A stretch of 64,000 bases of DNA, from assembly GCA_900320545.1 (NCBI GenBank), contig ONSU01000004.1, positions 123,926 through 187,925 of the forward strand, in the 5' to 3' direction. Source of the DNA: an uncultured Bacteroidales bacterium. GTDB taxonomy: Bacteria > Bacteroidota > Bacteroidia > Bacteroidales > UBA932. This document shows, in pieces, positions 10,201 through 17,456 of this stretch (positions are counted from its first letter, which is position 1; each line of letters starts with the position of its first letter). Position numbers and translations under genes: made by a program. The notes beneath the pieces are model-generated. The model did no database searches. It was given only the letters and a program-made list of their open reading frames with translations, and was not told the DNA's origin.

Positions 10201-10590
10201 GTTCATAACGACCACGCCGACCAGCGGGCCCATCTTATCCCGGACCGTACCCGAGACGGGGACGGGGGCCGCCTTTCCCGTCGGCTGTTCCGTCTTTTTC
10301 TTGACAATCAGGATCATCTTCCCCTTGATGACCGCCTCGGTACCGGTCCCTTCCAGAATGGCCGAAAGGGCCTCCTGCAGGGTCTTCCCGCTGGGCGTCG
10401 GTACGACCTGGGAGGGATCGGTAATGCGCTCGTTGTACGCGATGGAAAGACCGCTCTGGCTCTCTACCGCAGCAAGCGCTTCCCCGATCGGCATCCGGGC
10501 CGAAGGAAAGTTTATGACGGTCTGCGCCCACACGCCCGCAGGCAGCAGGAGCAGGACGGCGACCGTCAAAAACAAGAAGGTTCTACGCAT
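7300..10590 (-). CDS. susC-like: SusC/RagA-family TonB-dependent transporter with STN domain
   Basis: The 1096-residue protein has a Sec signal (VWAQ). An STN (secretin/TonB short N-terminal) domain spans about 23-90 (MPIGEALAAVESQSGLSIAY). A carboxypeptidase-regulatory-like beta-sandwich lies at about 105-175, a TonB-box-like VVVGYGT at about 190, and a plug at about 205-330 (PLYVVDGVPM, DAASAAIYGSRGTNGIIII). The rest is a 22-strand barrel ending in Leu (TFGINLKL). STN domains relay substrate occupancy to a FecR-type anti-sigma factor, which agrees with the fecR gene only 8 nt upstream and the sigma gene beyond it. The transporter imports the locus substrate across the outer membrane. Confidence 0.95.
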   Translation of the reverse strand: MRRTFLFLTVAVLLLLPAGVWAQTVINFPSARMPIGEALAAVESQSGLSIAYNERITDPSQVVPTPSGKTLQEALSAILEGTGTEAVIKGKMILIVKKKTEQPTGKAAPVPVSGTVRDKMGPLVGVVVMNGSQAAMTDADGAFTIRAARGDVLQVTMLGYKDALYTVGQATEGIEIVMVDDTQLLEESVVVGYGTMQRRDITSSIATYKPSDEGEREFLSPDAMLQGRVAGVNISAASGTPGGRSRVSIRGIGSITAGNEPLYVVDGVPMSNTSGDAGAYSGESLSGLSDINPADIESIQVLKDAASAAIYGSRGTNGIIIITTKKGAKGKPKFSANANYGLSYLQNLKKLRVADADLYLEVQNEAIDNYNRQTNSAIARLENPFPGKPQFSWIDMVFRVAQSCQADLSVSGGGEHVDYYVAAHAKYNQGVGIGSLYQKYGIKSNVNSQATKWLKVGASISLSYTNANRVPDGAIGTSMLTHGLEHRPWDTPFKSDGSYTIINADLLHYNLVQALNEQKVYNKTYRVYGNAYARIDFYRDLNFKTTFGGDFMSAEDHVYYSKDHMYGNSAGVLTDSRKNFTSIIVDNILSYNHAFKCGLTLDAMLGHSFQMDKTSTAKQVGQGFPDKDFDVNSVAAEITDYTTGLSTWALQSFMLRTTLNFKNRYLMTVNARLDGSSKFASDFKHRYGFFPSVSLGWNLSEEPFWKWKDINAKIRASYGATGNQGGIGNYAWMTLVNAGYNYNGKNGYAVMQPGNADLQWETAHQWDVGVDLSFFRGALTFTADAFLKDTENLLYDMPISATKGYTQLTTNIGTMRNKGLELAIGGNLGKGDFHWKGDFNITFVKNRLTSLIGDNEILMTDDYHALKVGEEIGSFYMIKMLGIYQYDEEVPAYQYEHYGVRAGDVIYEDVNGDGDIKVEDDAQFVGSANPLFTGGLSNTFTWKGLDANIFFTFSYGAKLYEYWTGGLRLGNGNWPAQESEALARWTGPGTSNTVPRAIYGYTWNSTMFKSTRFLHDASYLRLKTVQIGYTLPQRLTKKIGIEKLRFYVQGDNVWHYSPFRFLDPEVNTSMSATKMGLDCMWIPQPTSFTFGINLKL

Positions 10591-10598
10591 ATTTCAAG

Positions 10599-11462
10599 TT
10601 ACTTTATATATATCTTATTGTCTTCCCGGGTGTACTTCATCCCGGGAACAATCATACAGATGGCGCCCATCAGGTCGTCGAGCGTTTCACCGTGGATAAA
10701 ACTGGCGGTAATCACGTTTGCGTCGTATTTACTGGTCGTCAGGATGATGGATACGTCGTATCGCCGCTCCAGGGTATTGATGACGGAGCGGATCGAAGCC
10801 GACCGGAAGCACAGGTTGCCGCTTTCCCAGGCCACGGATTCCAGCGCGTTGGCGGAAGCGGTCGTCACGGCACCAGTCTCCTTCTCGTAGGCGAAATACT
10901 GGTTGGGTTTCAGCGTGACGGCGCGGTCTTCACTTCCTTCCGGCCAGGCCGTGATGACGCCCCGGTAGAGGGTGGCCTTCACCGCCGGCTCATCAAAATA
11001 GGCATTGACGTTGAAACGGGTTCCGTGCACTTTGACCGTCACTTCCGAGGTCCGGACAAAGAAAGGATGCTCCTCGTCGGAGGTCACATCAAAGGAGGCC
11101 TCACCGGAGAGGTATACGCTTCGGTCGCGACCGAATTTCTCTGGATACACCAGCACTGATTCGGCATTGAGAACCGCCTTGGTACCATCCGGGAGAATGA
11201 CTTCCGTCACCTCGCCGCGGGATGTCGAAACCTGGCACATCCGCGGAGCAGGGGCCTCCTTCCGGGAAGCCCACATCCAGGCCGCCAGCGGGGAGATCAG
11301 GGCTACAGCGATGGCAGCGGCAATGGCCAGCCAGAACGCACGGCCGGGTCTCCGGGTTTCTGAAACCTGTATTTTCCGTTGTACCGCCACCCAGGCGGCA
11401 TCGATTTCTTCCTGCGGGACTTCACCTCCGTCGATTCGGTCCCATCCGGGGAATTTTTCCAT
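10599..11462 (-). CDS. fecR-like: FecR-family anti-sigma factor
   Basis: The 287-residue inner-membrane protein has a cytoplasmic N-terminus (about 1-42), one membrane helix (about 43-67, Ala/Ile-rich, followed by WMWASRK), a periplasmic FecR domain (about 80-180; LPDGTKAVLNAESVLVYP, VKVHGTRFNVNAY) and a C-terminal DUF4974-like region (about 210-287). It should hold the ECF sigma factor inactive until SusC signals through its STN domain. It is the first gene of the minus-strand SusCD operon. No Shine-Dalgarno precedes the ATG; instead a 34-nt inverted repeat ends 1 nt before it (11464-11497), which may control its transcription or translation. Confidence 0.92.
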   Translation of the reverse strand: MEKFPGWDRIDGGEVPQEEIDAAWVAVQRKIQVSETRRPGRAFWLAIAAAIAVALISPLAAWMWASRKEAPAPRMCQVSTSRGEVTEVILPDGTKAVLNAESVLVYPEKFGRDRSVYLSGEASFDVTSDEEHPFFVRTSEVTVKVHGTRFNVNAYFDEPAVKATLYRGVITAWPEGSEDRAVTLKPNQYFAYEKETGAVTTASANALESVAWESGNLCFRSASIRSVINTLERRYDVSIILTTSKYDANVITASFIHGETLDDLMGAICMIVPGMKYTREDNKIYIK

Positions 11463-11463
11463 A

Positions 11464-11497
11464 GTTTTGTCTTCTTACAACTATAAGACGACAAAAC
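11464..11497. promoter_or_regulatory. Inverted repeat between divergent fecR and ECF sigma genes
   Basis: The arms GTTTTGTCTTCTTA (11464-11477) and TAAGACGACAAAAC (11484-11497) are complementary at 13 of 14 positions around the 6-nt loop CAACTA. The fecR ATG (11460-11462) lies immediately beside it. It could be an operator for the divergent pair or an mRNA hairpin sequestering fecR's start; the sequence alone does not decide. Confidence 0.6.
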
Positions 11498-11533
11498 TCC
11501 CCCCTGCACCCAGTCGATGTGAGGAAAATTGAT

Positions 11534-11541
11534 TATATTTG
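11534..11541 (+). promoter_or_regulatory. -7 promoter box for the ECF sigma gene
   Basis: TATATTTG matches the Bacteroidota -7 consensus TAnnTTTG. No good -33 TTTG is seen at the usual distance. Only 8 nt separate it from the ATG at 11550, which predicts a leaderless or nearly leaderless transcript. Confidence 0.6.
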
Positions 11542-11549
11542 CGTTAACT

Positions 11550-12068
11550 ATGCCACAGAAAGGAGAAGAACTGCTTAAACGGATAGCCAGGGGCGATACC
11601 GCCGCCTTCCGGCAACTCTTTGATGTCTGGTATCCCAAAGTAAAGGTTTTTCTCTCGGGATTCACCCTGGATGACGAAGACGCCCGCGACCTCGCGCAGA
11701 ACATCTTCGTCAAGGTCTGGACAATGCGGGCCAGCCTTCCTGAAATCCGCTCCTTCGGCGCCTATCTGTACCGGATGTGCCGCAACGCCGCCCTCGATTA
11801 CGGCAAGCGGCACCGCATCCAGGTCGACCTGCAGGAAGATTACGCCGAGACCTGGCCCCTCGACGAAGACTACTTCGCACGGGAGATGCGCTCCCGTCTG
11901 GAAAGCCGGATTGCCCAAATGCCCGAACGCCGCCGGGAGGTCGTCACCCTATCCCGCATTGAAGGCCTCTCCAACGACGAAATCGCCACCACGCTCGGCA
12001 TCAGTAAAAAAACCGTGGAGAACCACCTCAACGCAGCGCTCCACGATCTTCGGAAACTCACTTCCTAA
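11550..12068 (+). CDS. ECF-type RNA polymerase sigma factor
   Basis: The 172-residue sigma-70 family protein has region 2 at about 20-90 (DEDARDLAQNIFVKVW, then RSFGAYLYRMCRNAALDY) and region 4 at about 115-170 (SRIEGLSNDEIATTLGISKKTVENHL helix-turn-helix). The start is set at the ATG of MPQKGEELL, because the frame upstream has only a TTG inside the promoter. It should activate the divergent fecR-susC-susD operon when FecR is released. The divergent arrangement is less common than sigma-fecR-susC in one direction, and may allow sigma to autoregulate both sides through the shared 87-nt intergenic region. Confidence 0.93.
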   Translation: MPQKGEELLKRIARGDTAAFRQLFDVWYPKVKVFLSGFTLDDEDARDLAQNIFVKVWTMRASLPEIRSFGAYLYRMCRNAALDYGKRHRIQVDLQEDYAETWPLDEDYFAREMRSRLESRIAQMPERRREVVTLSRIEGLSNDEIATTLGISKKTVENHLNAALHDLRKLTS

Positions 12069-12291
12069 TACACTTTATCTTACTCCTTTCAATGATTGCC
12101 ACAGGGCTGTCCCAAAGGGGAAAATCGCTGAAGGCGGTGGAGCCAAATGCCAACCAAGGTTACTCCTCCAGCCCATTTAGAGGAGCGAAGCGACGATGGC
12201 GGCATCTGCCGCCGTACCGGAGTTGAGGAACGAAAATGACAACTGGTGGTGGGGCGTAAAGCAGAACAACTTAACAGTCAATTGATTACAC
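12069..12291. other. Non-coding stretch with base-pairing potential
   Basis: No start-to-stop frame with protein character is visible between the sigma gene and the terminator at 12292. The stretch can pair locally: GGGCTG near 12105 with CAGCCC near 12170, and GGCGGC with GCCGCC around 12200. It could be an sRNA or a 3' UTR ending at that terminator. No known RNA family was recognised. Confidence 0.35.
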
Positions 12292-12326
12292 AAAAGGCCT
12301 TACTCGAAAATGAGTAAGGCCTTTTT
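12292..12326 (+). terminator. Strong rho-independent terminator after the sigma gene
   Basis: A perfect 14-bp stem has arms 12292-12305 (AAAAGGCCTTACTC) and 12312-12325, a 6-nt loop, and a run of five T (12322-12326). The A-rich left arm gives a short T run on the minus strand too, so it may work in both directions. Confidence 0.85.
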
Positions 12327-12455
12327 CGCAAAACTCTGATACTCAGCGTGATACACTTAACGGCAAGATTGTACGGTTTGATCGTGACAACTTTTTCATT
12401 CGTCTTGACGAGGGCCGCAAAAAAAAATATAAACGAAAGAAGGTTGCCCGGAATG

Positions 12456-12480
12456 CAAAAAGGTCGGCAAAAGCCGACCT
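12456..12480 (-). terminator. Terminator of the tRNA/str transcript
   Basis: The stem AGGTCGGC/GCCGACCT (12461-12480) with an AAAA loop is followed on the minus strand by a run of T (12456-12460). It lies 6 nt beyond the tRNA 3' end. Confidence 0.8.
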
Positions 12481-12485
12481 TGGGG

Positions 12486-12558
<73 letters not shown>

Positions 12559-12629
12559 TGAAAAAGGCGATGGCGAAAAAAGCAAAGCCGCGCCATCGCC
12601 TTTACGGTTGGTCGGGGACGTCAGCGTCC

Positions 12630-12935
12630 TCAGACCTTGATCTCGACCTCAACTCCGGAAGGGAGCTCGAGCTTCATCAGGGCGTCGACGGTCTTCGCGT
12701 TGGAGTCGTCGATGTCGAGAAGCCGGCAATAGGAGTCGAGTTCAAACTGCTCGCGGGCCTTCTTGTTGACGAAGGTCGAGCGGTTGACAGTGAAGATCTT
12801 CTTGTTGGTGGGAAGAGGAATGGGACCATTGACCTTTGCACCTGTAGCCTTCACCGTATCCACGATCTTGGCCGCGGATTTGTCCACGAGCATATGATCG
12901 AACGATTTGAGTTTGATTCTGATTTTCTGGCTCAT
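12630..12935 (-). CDS. rpsJ: 30S ribosomal protein S10
   Basis: The 101-residue protein has the standard S10 sequence ([35 protein letters not shown]; a variable C-terminal tail). S10 binds the head of the 30S subunit and also serves in antitermination as NusE. It lies 25 nt after fusA. The usual next gene rplC (L3) is absent; a tRNA gene and terminator follow instead. Confidence 0.98.
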   Translation of the reverse strand: MSQKIRIKLKSFDHMLVDKSAAKIVDTVKATGAKVNGPIPLPTNKKIFTVNRSTFVNKKAREQFELDSYCRLLDIDDSNAKTVDALMKLELPSGVEVEIKV

Positions 12936-12960
12936 ATAGCTAACTTTTTTAATTTACTTA

Positions 12961-15084
12961 CTAATCTTCATCGTCAAAGGACCTGTGCGAATAGCCGCTC
13001 TTCTCGATCACATCCTTGGCGAGTGCCGGAGGCAGCTCGCTGTAGTGGTCGAAAGTCATCGTGCTGGTCGCACGGCCCGATGAGAGTGTACGGAGTACTG
13101 TCACATAGCCGAATTGCTCGGACAGCGGGACAAACGCCTTGACGATCCGGGCACCGCTTCCGGCCGCATCCATCGCCACGATCTGGCCGCGGCGGCGGTT
13201 GAGGTCGCCCACGATGTCACCCATATAATCCTCCGGAGTCACGACTTCGAGGGACATGATGGGCTCCAGGAGCACCGGCTTGCATTTCGGGCAGGCGTGG
13301 CGGAACGCCAGACGGCCTGCGATCTCGAAACTGAGCTGGTCGGAATCCACCGGATGGAAGGATCCGTCGATCACCTTCACCTTCAGGGACTGCACCTCGT
13401 ATCCGGCGAGCACACCGTTGGCCATGGCCGAGGTGAAGCCCTTCTCGATACTGGGGATGAATTCCTTCGGGATGTTGCCGCCCTTGACCTCGTTGATGAA
13501 CTGAAGCCCGTTGACGCCCTCGTCCGCAGGTCCGATCTCGACAATGATGTCGGCGAACTTGCCGCGGCCGCCCGTCTGCTTCTTGAACACTTCGCGGTGC
13601 TGGGTGGATGTGGTGACGGCCTCCTTGTAGTTGACCATCGGGGCGCCCTGGTTGATATCGACGCCGAACTCCCTGCGGAGACGGTCGACGATGATGTCCA
13701 GGTGAAGTTCGCCCATACCGCTGATGATGGTCTGGCCGGTTTCGGTGTCGGATTTGACGGTAAATGTCGGATCCTCCTCGGAAAGTTTCGCGAGGGCGAT
13801 GCCGAGTTTGTCCAGGTCGCCCTGGGTCTTGGGCTCCACGGCGATACCGATGACCGGATCGGGGAACTCCATCGACTCGAGGGTGATCGGGTGGGACTCC
13901 ACGCAGACGGTGTCGCCCGTGCGGAGATCCTTGAATCCTACGGCCGCACAGATGTCTCCGGCCTCCACGAACTCGATCGGGTTCTGGTGGTTGGAGTGCA
14001 TCTGGTACAGGCGGGAGACGCGCTCATTCTTGTCGGTCCGGGAATTGTGGACATAACTGCCCGCATCGAGCCGGCCGGAATAAGCCCGCAGGAAAGCCAG
14101 ACGTCCGACGTACGGATCGGTCGCGATCTTGAACACGAGCGCGCAGAACGGCTCCTTGGCATCGGGACGACGCTCTTCCTCCTTGCCCGTCCAGGGGTTG
14201 GTGCCGACAACGGCGCCCTTGTCGAGCGGGGAAGGAAGATAGCGCATCACGGCGTCGAGGAGGAACTGTACGCCCTTGTTCTTGAACGACGATCCGCAGC
14301 AAGCCGGGACTACTTTCATCTCGATCGTCCCCTTGCGGAGCGCCGCGATGATCTCGTCCTTGGTAAGGGACTCGGGATCCTCGAAGTACTTCTCCATCAG
14401 GTCCTCGTCGCTCTCGGCGGCGGCTTCCAGCAGCTTGCCCCTCCACTCCTCGGCCTCAGCCCGGTACTCGGCCGGGATCTCGCCGAAGTGGTAGTTGACA
14501 AGCTCCTCGTCGGAGTTGTAGTAGATCGCCTTCATGTCGATGAGGTCGATGATGCCTTCGAAGACATCCTCAGCCCCGATCGGGAGGCAGACCGGCACCG
14601 CATTGGCGCCGAGTTTCTCCCGGATATCCTCCACACAGGCGAGGAAATCCGCACCGACGCGGTCCATCTTGTTGACGTACGCGATCTTGGGCACGCCATA
14701 CTTGTCGGCCTGACGCCATACCGTCTCGGACTGCGGCTGCACCCGGCCGACCGCGCAGAAAGTGGCGATCGTTCCGTCCAGCACCCGCAGCGAGCGCTCC
14801 ACCTCGACGGTAAAGTCCACGTGCCCGGGAGTGTCGATCAGGTTGACCTGGTAGACCTTCCCGTCATAGTGCCAGAATGCGGTGGTCGCAGCGGAAGTGA
14901 TGGTAATACCACGCTCCTGCTCCTGCACCATCCAGTCCATCGTGGCGGCACCTTCGTGAACCTCTCCGATCTTGTGGGTCTTGCCCGTGTAGAACAGGAT
15001 ACGCTCCGACGTTGTCGTCTTGCCGGCATCGATGTGGGCCATGATGCCGATGTTCCTCGTGTATTTCAGATCTCTTGCAGCCAT
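12961..15084 (-). CDS. fusA: Elongation factor G
   Basis: The 707-residue translational GTPase has G1 (AHIDAGKTT, about 16-24), switch II (DTPGHVDF), G4 (NKMD) and the EF-G domain II-V sequences ([32 protein letters not shown] near the C-terminus). It translocates the ribosome and helps recycling. It is 18 nt downstream of rpsG in the str operon. The full-length family size and the position next to ribosomal genes make it the housekeeping copy. Confidence 0.98.
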   Translation of the reverse strand: MAARDLKYTRNIGIMAHIDAGKTTTSERILFYTGKTHKIGEVHEGAATMDWMVQEQERGITITSAATTAFWHYDGKVYQVNLIDTPGHVDFTVEVERSLRVLDGTIATFCAVGRVQPQSETVWRQADKYGVPKIAYVNKMDRVGADFLACVEDIREKLGANAVPVCLPIGAEDVFEGIIDLIDMKAIYYNSDEELVNYHFGEIPAEYRAEAEEWRGKLLEAAAESDEDLMEKYFEDPESLTKDEIIAALRKGTIEMKVVPACCGSSFKNKGVQFLLDAVMRYLPSPLDKGAVVGTNPWTGKEEERRPDAKEPFCALVFKIATDPYVGRLAFLRAYSGRLDAGSYVHNSRTDKNERVSRLYQMHSNHQNPIEFVEAGDICAAVGFKDLRTGDTVCVESHPITLESMEFPDPVIGIAVEPKTQGDLDKLGIALAKLSEEDPTFTVKSDTETGQTIISGMGELHLDIIVDRLRREFGVDINQGAPMVNYKEAVTTSTQHREVFKKQTGGRGKFADIIVEIGPADEGVNGLQFINEVKGGNIPKEFIPSIEKGFTSAMANGVLAGYEVQSLKVKVIDGSFHPVDSDQLSFEIAGRLAFRHACPKCKPVLLEPIMSLEVVTPEDYMGDIVGDLNRRRGQIVAMDAAGSGARIVKAFVPLSEQFGYVTVLRTLSSGRATSTMTFDHYSELPPALAKDVIEKSGYSHRSFDDED

Positions 15085-15102
15085 CTGACAGTATTTTCCG
15101 TA

Positions 15103-15579
15103 TTAGAAGCGGAAGTGTGCAAATGCCTTGTTGGCCTCTGCCATACGGTGCATATCCTCTTTGCGTTTGAATGCACCACCTTCGTTGTTGTACGCTGCAA
15201 CAATTTCCGCGCACAATTTTTCGGCCATGGAATGTCCGGAACGCTTGCGGGCGAACAGGATCATGTTCTTCATGGAAACGGAGATTTTCCTTTCCGGACG
15301 AAGTTCCGTAGGCACCTGGAAGTTGGCACCGCCGATACGGCGTGACTTGACCTCGATCTGAGGGGTCACGTTCTCGAGCGCCTTCCTCCAAATATCCAGT
15401 GGAGCCAGTTCAGAATCTTTCATCTTCTCGCCTACCATGTCAATGGCATCGTAAAAAATTGAATACGCGATACTCTTCTTCCCCTGCAGCATAAGATTGT
15501 TCACGAAACGGGTAACCATCGCGTCGTGAAACTTAGGATCAGGAAGTAGAATCCTCTTTTTTGGCTTCGCTTTTCTCAT
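15103..15579 (-). CDS. rpsG: 30S ribosomal protein S7
   Basis: The 158-residue S7 has the start MRKAKPKKR, the typical [23 protein letters not shown] and [22 protein letters not shown] segments, and the C-terminal [12 protein letters not shown]. It nucleates assembly of the 30S head and touches the E site. It lies in the order rpsL-rpsG-fusA, with 23 nt to rpsL. Confidence 0.98.
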   Translation of the reverse strand: MRKAKPKKRILLPDPKFHDAMVTRFVNNLMLQGKKSIAYSIFYDAIDMVGEKMKDSELAPLDIWRKALENVTPQIEVKSRRIGGANFQVPTELRPERKISVSMKNMILFARKRSGHSMAEKLCAEIVAAYNNEGGAFKRKEDMHRMAEANKAFAHFRF

Positions 15580-15602
15580 TTTTGAAAAGAATTAAAGGTG
15601 AA

Positions 15603-15986
15603 TTACTTCTTAGATTTCTTCGGCCTCTTGGCACCGTAGAGCGAACGGGACTGGGTCCTGCCGTCCACACCTGCCGTATCCAAAGCTCCTCTAAGGATGT
15701 GGTAACGTACACCCGGCAGGTCCTTGACACGGCCTCCGCGCACCAGCACGATGCTGTGCTCCTGGAGATTGTGTCCTTCGCCCGGGATGTAGGCATTGAC
15801 CTCCTTCGCGTTGCTCAGACGTACACGGGCCACCTTCCGCATAGCGGAATTCGGCTTCTTAGGGGTCGTCGTGTAGACCCTGAGGCATACGCCACGCTTC
15901 TGAGGGCAAGCATCCAGCGCGCGGGATTTGCTCTTGTAAGCGATCACCTCGCGGCCTTTGCGAACTAACTGTTGAATTGTAGGCAT
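15603..15986 (-). CDS. rpsL: 30S ribosomal protein S12
   Basis: This is a 127-residue S12. The accuracy-centre lysines that mutate in streptomycin resistance look wild type ([13 protein letters not shown] and [13 protein letters not shown]). The C-terminus is a Lys/Arg-rich tail ([11 protein letters not shown]). It is the first gene of the operon, preceded by a leader of about 45 nt and a well-formed promoter. Confidence 0.98.
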   Translation of the reverse strand: MPTIQQLVRKGREVIAYKSKSRALDACPQKRGVCLRVYTTTPKKPNSAMRKVARVRLSNAKEVNAYIPGEGHNLQEHSIVLVRGGRVKDLPGVRYHILRGALDTAGVDGRTQSRSLYGAKRPKKSKK

Positions 15987-16037
15987 AAAAAATTGTTAAT
16001 AAATAATTTATGGTATAACCCCAAAAATTTTGGGATG

Positions 16038-16068
16038 CAAAGTTAGTAAAAAATTTTTAATTCACAAA
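16038..16068 (-). promoter_or_regulatory. Promoter of the str operon (rpsL-rpsG-fusA-rpsJ)
   Basis: On the minus strand, TTTG (16065-16068) and TAACTTTG (16038-16045) are separated by 19 nt, matching the Bacteroidota -33/-7 pattern. Four nt downstream is the near-perfect palindrome CCCAAAA-A-TTTTGGG (16020-16034), which would lie at the very 5' end of the mRNA or overlap the transcription start. Confidence 0.8.
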
Positions 16069-16108
16069 GTTTTCAACAACATTTCCTTTCTCCGCCGGTG
16101 CGACAGCC

Positions 16109-16193
16109 GTTACAGGTCCTCCGAATCGGTGGAGGACCCGTAACGAAATCGGGGGAAAACGCAACTGGTCCTCCGGGGAGGCGGAGGACCAGT
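16109..16193 (-). terminator. Tandem twin hairpins after lipoprotein operon A
   Basis: Two hairpins share the stem GGTCCTCC/GGAGGACC: 16109-16144 (outer GTTAC/GTAAC pairing plus an 8-bp inner stem) and 16164-16193 (11-bp stem, 8-nt loop). They lie 23 nt after the last gene of operon A. No T-tract follows on the minus strand, so classical intrinsic termination is uncertain; they may protect or punctuate the mRNA 3' end. Confidence 0.5.
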
Positions 16194-16215
16194 AACGCTT
16201 GAAGGTCGGGAAGGA

Positions 16216-17439
16216 TTAAATCGAATCCAGCGTGAGGTCGAAGGAATACTTCTTCCCCTCCTCGATACCTTCCGGACTGGATGTCGTGATGGTCTTGGTG
16301 AGAATCTTGTCACCGGCGGCGTTGTAGGCGTCGAAGGTCAGCTGAGGATTGCCGCCGTCGGAAGCCGTAGAGCAGCGGCTGGGAATCATCACAGCATAGT
16401 ATTTCTGAGAGGTAGGGCTATTGCCAACCTCGACGGGCGAGGCGAAATCCAGCGTGATCATAGACTTTCCGCCATTTGCATCCGCCCAGCCGTCCTTGGC
16501 CGCAATCTCTCCGGTCGTACGCATCGAGCCCCAGAGGGGAACAGAGTTCCGGTTCCAGAACCGCAGCTCGTTCGGTTCGTCAAACGTAAAGAACAGCGGA
16601 GCGTTGCCGGCAATCACATAGCGGTCGCTCACATAAGGCTCTCCGGAAGCCTGCTGGGTCGAGAGGGTGATCGTCATGTGGTCGATAGTGGCCGAAATGG
16701 AAGCCGCCGTGGCGATGGTGAATTCAAGGATGCTTGTCAGCGGAATGAAGTCCCCGAATTCCAGCATATCATCCGTACGGGAAAGCGCCTGGCGGGATGA
16801 AATGGATAAGTCACCCATCAAAAACTGATAATCGTCATAATGGACGCCATCCTGCACTTCCGGAACGTTCACGTTAATGTAAGGGTACGGAATATTTCTG
16901 ATATAATTATCCTCCGGAACATCAGGAATGAAGTACGCTTTAATGGGATCGACCGCTTCCCGAGCCGGATAAAACGGCAGGAACAGGAAGAGCTCGTCCT
17001 CGGCGGAATCGGGTTTCCCGAACATACTTTGAAAAGGAAGACTTGACTGGAAAACCGCACTCTGCCTTCCGGAACCATTGGGGGTAATGGTGAATTTATC
17101 CAAAACCCGCTTGTCAAGGTTATTATAAACCGCCTCGAAAAACGCGATGATACCGGCACTCTTTTCATCAATTTGCGGATTATCCATCAATTCTTCCGCA
17201 CGCGCCGTAACATCACTGTAGCTACCGAGATAAAGTGAATTCACGGCAATTTGATCGTCCTTGTCCCAGACCAGCCTGTATCCTCCGCTGCCGAAATGGG
17301 TTTTCACGCCTTCGCCCAGCGTGGCACGGGCCATCATTTTATCGGAATGACCATCCCTGGTTCCGGGAACCTCGCTGCGGCTGCAGCCAAAGAGCACCGC
17401 CACCGCGGCCAGAGCCGCAAAAATTCTGATATCTTTCAT
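16216..17439 (-). CDS. Fimbrillin-like (Mfa-like) lipoprotein, last gene of operon A
   Basis: The 407-residue lipoprotein (lipobox VLFGC) has the fimbrillin-like N-terminal signature: VKTHF followed by LVWDKDDQIAVNS (about 40-65). The rest is predicted beta-rich. Its N-terminal 380 residues parallel the gene at 25679-27823, the last gene of operon B (SEVPGT/SEIPGE start; later MIPSRCSTASDGGNPQLTFDAY against MIPSRCIHKSGCGNPRLTFDAY), but it stops where that protein begins its FISUMP-like domain. The start at 17439 (MKDIRIF) is chosen because GGAGGA lies 6 nt upstream; in-frame ATGs at 17445 and 17457 lie on or before the ribosome site. Function is unknown; a surface or fimbria-like subunit is inferred. 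Confidence 0.75.
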   Translation of the reverse strand: MKDIRIFAALAAVAVLFGCSRSEVPGTRDGHSDKMMARATLGEGVKTHFGSGGYRLVWDKDDQIAVNSLYLGSYSDVTARAEELMDNPQIDEKSAGIIAFFEAVYNNLDKRVLDKFTITPNGSGRQSAVFQSSLPFQSMFGKPDSAEDELFLFLPFYPAREAVDPIKAYFIPDVPEDNYIRNIPYPYINVNVPEVQDGVHYDDYQFLMGDLSISSRQALSRTDDMLEFGDFIPLTSILEFTIATAASISATIDHMTITLSTQQASGEPYVSDRYVIAGNAPLFFTFDEPNELRFWNRNSVPLWGSMRTTGEIAAKDGWADANGGKSMITLDFASPVEVGNSPTSQKYYAVMIPSRCSTASDGGNPQLTFDAYNAAGDKILTKTITTSSPEGIEEGKKYSFDLTLDSI

Positions 17440-17456
17440 TTTCATTCCTCCGTCCA

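Noticed and set aside
7900-10890. A 996-codon open frame on the plus strand opposite the SusC gene (and similar long antisense frames elsewhere, e.g. 38725-40455 minus and 40492-41922 minus).
   Set aside because: It mirrors a clear SusC gene in reverse; the translation shows no domain, has no signal or promoter, and such antisense frames are expected in GC-rich coding DNA.
12343-12480. A plus-strand stretch that reads with some protein character (KIVRFDRDNFFIRLDEGRK) next to the tRNA 3' end, possibly an integrase remnant or attachment region.
   Set aside because: There is no start codon, the frame runs into the antisense of the tRNA, and no repeat of the tRNA 3' end was seen, so I do not call a gene or an att site.
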